From Eubacteriales bacterium (GTDB lineage: Bacteria; Bacillota; Clostridia; Peptostreptococcales; Acidaminobacteraceae): 20,505 bases of DNA. Below, one piece after another: positions 14,931 to 20,505 of this stretch. The stretch lies in contig DAOURC010000002.1 in the NCBI GenBank assembly GCA_030625285.1, forward strand, positions 1 through 20,505, in the 5' to 3' direction. The translations under genes were made by a program, and so were the position numbers. The notes beneath the pieces are model-generated. The model was not told the origin of the DNA and ran no database searches. It saw only the letters and a list, made by a program, of their open reading frames with translations. Every line of letters begins with the position of its first letter. The stretch's first letter is position 1.

Positions 14931-15563
14931 TTACTTTATAAACATTTTTGGATTCTCGCTCCATGATTTAAGCACTTCATAATCCTTGTCAGTTATATAT
15001 CCGATTTCTTTAGCTATAGGAAGTAGCGTTTTATAATCCGTCAATGATTCATAACTCATTAAATGGTTAGCAAAGCTTACCACCAGTTCATCGAAATTAT
15101 AATTAAATATCGAATAAACCTTGATGACATCCGCGCCTACTTCTTTCAAAGCCTCAACTGCGTTTAAAGCACTCCCACCAGTGCTGAGCAAATCTTCAAC
15201 GACAACGACCTTTTGCCCTTCAGTGACTATTCCCTCTATCTGATTCCTCTTTCCGTGCACCTTAGATGAGCTTCTCACATATGCCATGGGTTTATCCATA
15301 AGATCAGCCACCCAAGCCGCGTGCGGTATTCCCGCAGTAGCAGTCCCGACTATCACATCGATATCCTCATCCAGTTCGTTAATTCGCTTGGCAAATTCAG
15401 AAGCTACATGTTTTCTGAACTCCGGGTATGCCATTATCAACCGATTATCACAATAAATCGGTGATTTTATCCCAGAAGCCCATGTAAATAGATTATCTTC
15501 ATTAGTTATTACAACTGCTTTGATTTCCAATAATTTCTTCGCTATTTCATAACTCGCATTCAT
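14931..15563 (-). CDS. pyrE: Orotate phosphoribosyltransferase
   Basis: Transfers orotate to PRPP to give orotidine monophosphate in pyrimidine synthesis. The 210-residue protein has FTWASGIKSPIYCDNR (26-41), the dimer-loop motif SSSKVHGKRNQIEG (98-111) and the PRPP motif VVVVEDLLSTGGS (119-131). The ATG at 15563 is preceded by AGGGGG. It lies outside any visible pyr cluster, between the lipoprotein gene (10 bp upstream) and trmB. No PyrR-type attenuator was seen ahead of it, so its expression seems tied to the operon. Confidence 0.95.
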   Translation of the reverse strand: MNASYEIAKKLLEIKAVVITNEDNLFTWASGIKSPIYCDNRLIMAYPEFRKHVASEFAKRINELDEDIDVIVGTATAGIPHAAWVADLMDKPMAYVRSSSKVHGKRNQIEGIVTEGQKVVVVEDLLSTGGSALNAVEALKEVGADVIKVYSIFNYNFDELVVSFANHLMSYESLTDYKTLLPIAKEIGYITDKDYEVLKSWSENPKMFIK

Positions 15564-15573
15564 AATTTACCCC

Positions 15574-17070
15574 CTATTCTACTCCAATACCGTCAATATT
15601 GTATTTGTTTCCGGAGTTCCACAACATATATTCGTCAATTCCAAGCTCTTTTAAAGCTCTGATCTGATCATTCACTCTATCTATCGTATAATTTATGTGC
15701 CCTTTTACCCATCCAGCAGTAAATGATTGAATCCACGGGCGGATCTTCGCCGGTGTTTCTATATTACTATTTCTTTTAATTGCATCTTCTGTCGCTCTAT
15801 ACATAACTTCATAAGGATGAGCATCCGGTACTTCAAATCCAAAGTTTCCTTCTCCGTAATGCGATGGATAAAACATCGGGCTTGTAACATCTATAACATT
15901 GCTGATTCCTTCCCAATGCTGCCCTATTCCAACATCGTTGATTGCAGTTGAAGTCCATCCGTAAACATCAGCTGATAAATACAGTTCATAATCATCAAGT
16001 TCTTCCTGTGCATATTTAATGAACGATTGAATTGCTTTTGTCTTGGTTTCTTCCAAATCGTTTCTGTAGTCCAATAGAGAATCTAAATTCTTGCTACTTG
16101 CAGTTGGAAAACGCACATAATCAAATTGAACTTCATTAAACCCGATTTCTGCTGCTTCTTTAGCAATTCCGGTTAAATATTTCCAAAGTTCTCTGTCATG
16201 AGGAGTCCCCCAAGAAACACCGTCATTTGTTTTAAAAAGCGTCCCATCTTTATAAGTAATTGCTCTTTCTGGATGAACTGAGGCATATTTAGGCGATTTG
16301 AATGAAACCAACCGTCCTATCAAATAAATATCCTCATCCTTTAATTTTTTAATAAATGACTCTATGTCCTTAATATAAAATTTATATTTGTCTCCCAAAG
16401 TATTTTTAGCTGTTTCACTTTGAAACAACATCACACCGTTATCATCTTTTATATCGATAATCAGACTGTTGATTTCAGTGTTTTTCACCAACTCGATAAA
16501 ATAATCGATATTAGACGCTGCAGAGTTTCCAGATACATATACACCCTTAACATCTACATAAGGATTATTTTCAAAATCCAAAGTTTTTTCATATGCATCG
16601 TAATCGACATCGTGATAAACTCTTTTAATTTTGCTGACTTCTTCTTCAATCAGTTCTTTTTCAAAATTCACGTATTTATGAAAAACCCAGCCCATTACTC
16701 CGGAATTATCAACTACTTGAATCCAATGATCGTTCTCGTTGCCGATCACTTCTAATTTCTCATCGTATTCTAAAACTCTTATAACTCTAGTATCAGAACT
16801 AGAGCCCTCTCTAAAATTAAGTCCATGAATATTCACGTGAACATAATTTGTTTCTTCCTCTATTATTTCTTCTTCAATCGGCTCTTCCTCGATTACTTCT
16901 TCTTCTATTATCTCTTCTTCTTCAATTACTTCTTTCTCATCGATTTCAATCACGACTACATCAGGATCAGTCTCTTCTATAGGTAAATCCAGTCGTTTTG
17001 ATGTACAACCAGTCACGGAAAAAAGTATGGTTATTACAACAATTAATACTACTATAATTCTATTATTCAT
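15574..17070 (-). CDS. Lipoprotein with SH3-like domain and putative glycoside hydrolase domain (DUF4015 type)
   Basis: A 498-residue exported protein. The signal peptide has a hydrophobic core at 5-17 and the lipobox SVTGC with Cys22 as the lipidation site. A Glu/Ile-rich repeat linker (45-73, IEEE/VIEEE units) follows. Residues about 75-135 are a bacterial SH3 domain (LNFREGSSSDTRVIRVL, WIQVV, GWVF), usually cell-wall binding. From about 174 to the end there is a TIM-barrel-like domain of the putative glycosyl hydrolase family PF13200: VKGVYVSG, NSLIIDIKDD, VQFDYVRFPT (314-323), DVTSPMFYPSHY and RPWIQSF. The substrate is unknown; wall-polymer glycan is a guess. The ATG at 17070 has GAGGGG seven bases upstream. 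It heads the operon with pyrE, trmB, cls and lspA. Confidence 0.88.
   Translation of the reverse strand: MNNRIIVVLIVVITILFSVTGCTSKRLDLPIEETDPDVVVIEIDEKEVIEEEEIIEEEVIEEEPIEEEIIEEETNYVHVNIHGLNFREGSSSDTRVIRVLEYDEKLEVIGNENDHWIQVVDNSGVMGWVFHKYVNFEKELIEEEVSKIKRVYHDVDYDAYEKTLDFENNPYVDVKGVYVSGNSAASNIDYFIELVKNTEINSLIIDIKDDNGVMLFQSETAKNTLGDKYKFYIKDIESFIKKLKDEDIYLIGRLVSFKSPKYASVHPERAITYKDGTLFKTNDGVSWGTPHDRELWKYLTGIAKEAAEIGFNEVQFDYVRFPTASSKNLDSLLDYRNDLEETKTKAIQSFIKYAQEELDDYELYLSADVYGWTSTAINDVGIGQHWEGISNVIDVTSPMFYPSHYGEGNFGFEVPDAHPYEVMYRATEDAIKRNSNIETPAKIRPWIQSFTAGWVKGHINYTIDRVNDQIRALKELGIDEYMLWNSGNKYNIDGIGVE
16852..16938 (-). repeat. Glutamate-rich coding repeat (IEEE units) in the lipoprotein linker
   Basis: The DNA is a run of degenerate GAA/GAG-rich units that encode residues 45-73 as variants of (V/I/P)IEEE. 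It joins the lipid anchor to the SH3 domain and probably acts as an extended, strongly negative spacer through the wall. Repeat number may vary between strains. Confidence 0.75.
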
Positions 17071-17146
17071 TCCTACACCCCTCAAATTTTCTAACTATCT
17101 CATTCTATCATAAGACATCCATAAAGGCATCAAAATCATACATTAA

Positions 17147-17175
17147 TTCACTCGAAAGAATATCTGTGTTATAAT
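17147..17175 (+). promoter_or_regulatory. Predicted sigma-A promoter of the ACT-domain gene
   Basis: TTCACT (17147-17152), 17 bp, TATAAT (17170-17175, perfect consensus) with an upstream TG (extended -10). It lies 48 bp before the ATG, in the divergent gap with the lipoprotein operon. A matching promoter for the operon on the minus strand is only weakly suggested (TATGAT about 45 bp before its ATG). Confidence 0.7.
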
Positions 17176-17191
17176 GTCTTTAAACACAATC

Positions 17192-17217
17192 GTCCTAGCC
17201 ACAAGGACATTAGGAGG
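17192..17217 (+). promoter_or_regulatory. Leader hairpin next to the ribosome binding site of the ACT-domain gene
   Basis: GTCCT (17192-17196) pairs with AGGAC (17204-17208) around a seven-base loop. The same 5' arm, as TCCTA, could instead pair with TAGGA (17211-17215), part of the TAGGAGG ribosome binding site. Two exclusive pairings of this type could tune translation, but stems of five base pairs are weak. Confidence 0.3.
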
Positions 17218-17223
17218 ATAGCC

Positions 17224-17664
17224 ATGAACACTAAAAAATTCTTTATAGTTAGCGAAGATATTATCCCCGATGTATTTATCAAGGTAATCGAAGCCAAAAA
17301 TCTTATCAATTCAAATCTTGTATCCAGCATCACGGAAGCAGTCAACAAAGTAGGTCTATCTAGAAGCACTTATTATAAATACTGCGACCATGTATTTTTA
17401 TTAGAAAACGGCGCTTTAGGAAACAAATCTACAATTAACTTGATTTTAAAACACGAATCCGGTGTGCTCAGTAAAATTTTAGATACAATTTCAGATCACA
17501 ACGGCAATATTCTCACAATAACACAAAACCCTCCAGAAAGCGGTTTTGCAAATGTTTCAATACATTTCGATATCTCTAACTTGGATAATTCATATAACGC
17601 ACTTCTTGAATCGATTAAAAAATTAAGCGGCGTTGAACAATTGACATTGATAAGTCTAGAATGA
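17224..17664 (+). CDS. pheB: ACT domain-containing protein, PheB/UPF0735 family
   Basis: A small cytoplasmic protein of 146 residues, the usual length for UPF0735. The N-terminal part (MNTKKFFIVSEDIIPDVFIK) and the segment VSSITEAVNKVGLSRSTYYKYCDHVF resemble a helix-turn-helix; the second half (about 70-145) is an ACT domain, LKHESGVLSKILDTISDHNGNILTIT, a fold that usually binds amino acids. In Bacillus pheB lies next to pheA, but here it stands alone with its own promoter and terminator, so a link to phenylalanine is only by family. The ATG has AGGAGG seven bases ahead. It is divergent from the lipoprotein operon and convergent with the nitroreductase gene. Confidence 0.9.
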   Translation: MNTKKFFIVSEDIIPDVFIKVIEAKNLINSNLVSSITEAVNKVGLSRSTYYKYCDHVFLLENGALGNKSTINLILKHESGVLSKILDTISDHNGNILTITQNPPESGFANVSIHFDISNLDNSYNALLESIKKLSGVEQLTLISLE

Positions 17665-17665
17665 T

Positions 17666-17695
17666 AAAGATGCTCTTATTTAAAAGAGCATCTTT
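17666..17695. terminator. Bidirectional terminator between the ACT-domain gene and the nitroreductase gene
   Basis: AAAGATGCTCTT, loop ATTTAA, AAGAGCATCTTT form a 12-bp perfect stem. It starts two bases after the stop of the plus-strand gene and lies 10 bp beyond the stop of the minus-strand gene. The A/T ends of the stem give short U tracts in both directions. Confidence 0.88.
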
Positions 17696-17704
17696 ATTAT
17701 TCAT

Positions 17705-18604
17705 TCAATACTGATATCTTCCTGCAGCCTTATAATCCTCTGTAATTTCTGATTCTATATCAAAATCAGATAAATTCCAGTTACCTTTTATCCCAGCATC
17801 ATGCAATCCAACTTCAAAGTAAAACATCGCTATACCTGCATCTAAACACTGCATCGCTTCACTTATCTCGTCGCTTTGCTTAATGAATAAATCGATTTCA
17901 TTCCCTCTTACTACAAAATACCAAGGTTGTCTATTTTTATACGAAGGTGCCAATCTCATATAGAATAGAGCCTCATGAATACCGCGCATTTCCAACTCTT
18001 CAATATCAGGAACGTTCCCCCATTTATCGATAAACACAAATTCTGTTATTGATTTCCTACTGCTGACTATCTCTTTCGAATAACCACTATCTATATTGGG
18101 ATACCCTAAATCAGTCAAAGCAGATATGCTTCCTCTTTTAATAGATGCATATATATTCGATAATTTATATTCCTTTTTTGGATACCCAGCCGCTATCAAA
18201 GCAACTACCTCCTTATCACTTTGAATATTCAGTACTTCTTTGGTTTTTTCACTATCTATAACTTCTATCCAACACGTGCCTATATCTTTTTTTGTGGCAT
18301 TTAAAATCAACCATTCTCCAACATATCCAGTTATTTTATAGCATTTACTCTTCGGATCGCTCAGCAAAGCAAAATAATGAGGAGCCTCAATCATTTTTCC
18401 AAAATATCCAGCTAATCCTCCTTCCAAATCTTTTGCCGCTTTTTCTCCATCCTCGATAAAAATAAATTCCAAGCTTGCATCCTCAGCTATTAAAGGTTTT
18501 TCCGTTATCAATTGTTTTAGATAATTTCTATCGTCCTCGCTTAATCTCCTATTTTTGTACTCTCTAACCGACCTTCTTTTTTCAGCAAGTTTCAAACTAT
18601 TCAT
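17705..18604 (-). CDS. Nitroreductase-family protein (putative TM1586-type)
   Basis: A 299-residue protein whose start LAEKRRSVREYKNRRLSEDD carries the RRSVR FMN-phosphate contact typical of nitroreductases. It then follows the two-lobed TM1586-type plan: GYVGEWLILNATKKDIGTCW and VALIAAGYP in the first half, and a second lobe with RGIHEALFYMRLAPSYKNRQPW and LDAGIAMFYFEVG. It probably binds FMN and reduces an unknown substrate; the family has few characterised members. The ATG at 18604 has AGGAGG at seven bases; 14 upstream in-frame codons overlap this site and are excluded. It follows the FAH-family gene by 61 bp, with an AT-rich hairpin (TTTATAA/TTATAAA) in the gap, so co-transcription is likely but not certain. 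Confidence 0.85.
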   Translation of the reverse strand: MNSLKLAEKRRSVREYKNRRLSEDDRNYLKQLITEKPLIAEDASLEFIFIEDGEKAAKDLEGGLAGYFGKMIEAPHYFALLSDPKSKCYKITGYVGEWLILNATKKDIGTCWIEVIDSEKTKEVLNIQSDKEVVALIAAGYPKKEYKLSNIYASIKRGSISALTDLGYPNIDSGYSKEIVSSRKSITEFVFIDKWGNVPDIEELEMRGIHEALFYMRLAPSYKNRQPWYFVVRGNEIDLFIKQSDEISEAMQCLDAGIAMFYFEVGLHDAGIKGNWNLSDFDIESEITEDYKAAGRYQY

Positions 18605-18665
18605 AAAAATACCTCCTATGTCTATATATCTATTTAATATATACACTTTATAATCAAGTTATAAA

Positions 18666-19505
18666 CTACTTAATATAGTTTGCCAATTCTCCAATTTTCT
18701 CTATCTCACACCTTACCCTATCTCCAGGATTTAAATATTTAGGAGGCGCAAACCCCATCCCCACTCCAGCAGGTGTTCCTGTGAAAATAATATCTCCAGG
18801 CAATAATGTTGTATTCTTTGAAAAATCGCTTATTATATAACCCATATCAAAAATCAAATTCTCAGTTGACGAAGATTGCCTGAGTTCATCATTTACATAT
18901 GATTTAATATCCAACACCAGCGGATAAGGAATTTCATCTGCAGTAATAATACTTGGTCCAATCGCAGTATGTGTATCGAGACTTTTTCCCTTGACCCATT
19001 GATAATGGTCCTTTTGCAGTTCTCTCATGCTATAATCATTTGCAACAGCATATCCAAATATATAATTTTCAGCATCTTCCGCCATGATATTCTTTCCTTT
19101 TTTACCAATGATGATAGCAAGTTCAACCTCATAATCCAGTGTGCCTAACTCATCATAATAAGACAAGACATCACAATTCGTTCCAATGGCTTCATCTACA
19201 AATTTAGAAAAATATATCGGACGTTCCGGAATAAAAACATCAGCAGAAATCTTACCTTTTAGCTCGATAGCGTGATCAATATAGTTTTTACCTAAACAGA
19301 TAATATTTCTCCTCGGATTTGGAATCGGTGACAATAACTTTATTTCATCTAAATTATAAAATTCTTCACTTAATTTTAGATTCGACAAATCATTTTCATC
19401 TATTAAATCCAACATACTATCATAGTTTAAAATTTCATGTACTTCATCATTTTCAAGCTTACCGATTTTTCTTTTATTTTCATATTCAAAAGTTACAAGT
19501 TTCAT
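18666..19505 (-). CDS. Fumarylacetoacetate hydrolase (FAH) family protein
   Basis: Family members are Mg-dependent enzymes that hydrolyse or decarboxylate C-C bonds in beta-keto acids (aromatic degradation, oxaloacetate or acylpyruvate clean-up). The 279 residues have an N-terminal 60-residue cap and a core with NIICLGKNYIDHA (67-79), LDYEVELAIIIGKKGK (123-138) whose E126 and E128 together with D157 (ANDYSMRELQ) are the expected metal ligands, KGKSLDTHTAIGP, and LLPGDIIFTGTPAGVG. The active site is intact; the substrate cannot be told from sequence. The ATG follows GGAAGGTG. It is first in a unit with the nitroreductase gene and divergent from the beta-CASP gene. Confidence 0.93.
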   Translation of the reverse strand: MKLVTFEYENKRKIGKLENDEVHEILNYDSMLDLIDENDLSNLKLSEEFYNLDEIKLLSPIPNPRRNIICLGKNYIDHAIELKGKISADVFIPERPIYFSKFVDEAIGTNCDVLSYYDELGTLDYEVELAIIIGKKGKNIMAEDAENYIFGYAVANDYSMRELQKDHYQWVKGKSLDTHTAIGPSIITADEIPYPLVLDIKSYVNDELRQSSSTENLIFDMGYIISDFSKNTTLLPGDIIFTGTPAGVGMGFAPPKYLNPGDRVRCEIEKIGELANYIK

Positions 19506-19547
19506 TACTTCACCTTCCTTTTTATAATTTTATCATTTTTTTTACAA

Positions 19548-19577
19548 TTGCGATAAATTTTTGTGTACAATTATGAT
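19548..19577 (+). promoter_or_regulatory. Predicted promoter of the beta-CASP protein gene
   Basis: TTGCGA (19548-19553), 18 bp, TATGAT (19572-19577), 16 bp before the ATG. The transcript would begin very near the GGAGG ribosome binding site, giving a very short leader. The 88-bp gap must also contain the promoter of the divergent FAH gene, for which TTGTAA and TATAAA with a short spacer are the only candidates. Confidence 0.4.
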
Positions 19578-19593
19578 AAAGGAGGCATTAATA

Positions 19594-20505
19594 ATGAAGA
19601 TAACTTTTAACGGCGCCGCCGAGATGGTAACAGGTTCTTGTCATTATATAGAAACTGAGAAAACAAAGTTTTTAGTCGACTGTGGAATGTTTCAAGGAAG
19701 CGTCAGAGAAACAAAACTAAACCATGAGGAATTCACCTTCAATCCTTCAGAGCTTGATTTCGTAATTTTGACTCATTGCCACATCGATCATAGCGGAAGA
19801 CTTCCCATGCTTGTCAGACAGGGTTTTAAAGGAAAAATATTTATGACACCTCCAACTAAAGATTTAGTTGAAATACTACTGCTAGACAGTGCAAAGATAC
19901 AGCTTCAAGATCAAGAAAAAAGCAAAGAAGACGATATCGATCTATCAGATGTTCTCTATACAGAAGATGATGTTTACGAGACAATTCAATATTTTTATCC
20001 TCTTAGATACGGGAAATCCTTTAGTGAAAAAGATATTCGTTTCACATATCACAACGCAGGGCATTTACTGGGTTCTGCATATGTAGAAATCGATTATAAC
20101 GATAAAAAAATTATATTTTCAGGAGACTTGGGTCACGAATCTTCTCTACTTCAAAATCCGCCCGCTTCATTAAAAAAAGCCGATTATGTATTTATGGAAA
20201 GCACATACGGAAACCGGGTTCATGAACATATAGATTTAAGGCTTAAAAATTTATATACAGAGGTATTCACTACAATAGATAATAACGGAACGATAATAAT
20301 TCCTGCATTTTCAGTAGGTAGAACTCAAGAGATGCTTTATTCATTGAAATCGTATGCGATAAAGAACAATCGTTATGAAGACTTCAAAAATATTCCTATA
20401 TATGTCGATAGTCCTCTAGCTATTAATGCTACTGAAATCTATTTGAAGAATTTAGATTATCTAAGAGATGATATAACGAAAGAATATATCAAGTACGATA
20501 ATGTC
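19594..20505 (+). CDS. Beta-CASP metallo-beta-lactamase fold protein (RNase J/CPSF-like), N-terminal 304 residues
   Basis: The frame is open from the ATG at 19594 (GGAGG ahead) to the window edge, so the C-terminus is missing. The product begins MKITFNGAAEMVTGSCHYIE and has the zinc motif THCHIDHSG with H61, H63, D65, H66, then H157 in NAGHLLGSA and D178 in FSGDLG, the five conserved metallo-beta-lactamase positions. ESTYGNRVHE and PAFSVGRTQEMLYSL mark the beta-CASP insertion of the YSH1/CPSF-73 type, which acts on RNA. It resembles the stand-alone bacterial exoribonuclease-type members rather than RNase J, whose N-terminus differs. Substrate and direction of cleavage are not known. It is divergent from the FAH-family gene. 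Confidence 0.93.
   Translation, partial: MKITFNGAAEMVTGSCHYIETEKTKFLVDCGMFQGSVRETKLNHEEFTFNPSELDFVILTHCHIDHSGRLPMLVRQGFKGKIFMTPPTKDLVEILLLDSAKIQLQDQEKSKEDDIDLSDVLYTEDDVYETIQYFYPLRYGKSFSEKDIRFTYHNAGHLLGSAYVEIDYNDKKIIFSGDLGHESSLLQNPPASLKKADYVFMESTYGNRVHEHIDLRLKNLYTEVFTTIDNNGTIIIPAFSVGRTQEMLYSLKSYAIKNNRYEDFKNIPIYVDSPLAINATEIYLKNLDYLRDDITKEYIKYDNV

Noticed and set aside
16852..16938. CRISPR or other regulatory repeat array suggested by the TTCTTC-rich pattern
   Set aside because: The units are degenerate codons in frame with the lipoprotein gene and encode a Glu-rich linker; there are no unique spacers.
19889..20086. 65-codon plus-strand open frame near the right edge
   Set aside because: It overlaps in another frame the beta-CASP gene, whose frame is open from 19594 to the edge and carries all the metal-binding motifs.

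Overview
The window is AT-rich, gene-dense DNA from a low-GC Gram-positive anaerobe, most likely a member of the Clostridia. The evidence is the purR-spoVG-glmU-prs gene order with murC divergent beside it, a crt-hbd pair for crotonyl-CoA/3-hydroxybutyryl-CoA metabolism, strong AGGAGG/GAGGTG ribosome binding sites, and a LiaX/YvlB-like protein next to a DUF2089 protein. I cannot name a genus from sequence alone. No rRNA, tRNA, CRISPR array or intact insertion sequence was seen.

Layout. (1) 1-2704, minus strand: purR, spoVG, glmU and the first 22 codons of prs, which covers nucleotide-sugar supply, PRPP supply and purine control. (2) 2742-4190, plus strand: murC on its own, divergent from purR and ended by a strong terminator. 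(3) 4181-7257, minus strand: an LCP (LytR-CpsA-Psr) wall-polymer transferase, a divergent ClC-family channel/transporter, an AlkD-type DNA glycosylase and a tiny membrane protein. (4) 7262-8897, minus strand: crt-hbd. (5) 8898-9502: a 605-bp gene-free stretch holding a decayed copy of the 5' end of the transporter gene found at 11393, several hairpins and a good promoter. (6) 9503-11259, plus strand: a two-gene unit of a DUF2089 zinc-ribbon/HTH protein and a LiaX/YvlB-like DUF4097 protein. (7) 11307-12247: an EamA/DMT transporter broken by one in-frame stop. (8) 12240-17070, minus strand: a tight five-gene operon of SH3/glycoside-hydrolase-like lipoprotein, pyrE, trmB, cls and lspA. (9) 17147-17695, plus strand: a PheB-like ACT-domain protein. 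(10) 17705-19505, minus strand: FAH-family hydrolase then nitroreductase-family protein. (11) 19594-end, plus strand: the 5' part of a beta-CASP metallo-beta-lactamase RNase-type protein.

Most of the window is housekeeping with an envelope theme: GlmU and MurC make peptidoglycan precursors, LCP attaches wall polymers, Cls makes cardiolipin, LspA matures lipoproteins and could process the lipoprotein encoded at the head of its own operon, and the LiaX-like protein belongs to a family tied to membrane stress. The points most worth following are the DUF2089/LiaX-like pair, which share a short helical domain; the direct-repeat scar around that pair together with the nonsense-broken transporter; a ClC protein that has lost the gating glutamate, the proton glutamate and the selectivity motif; and two terminator hairpins that sit across a stop codon just before the next gene's ribosome binding site.
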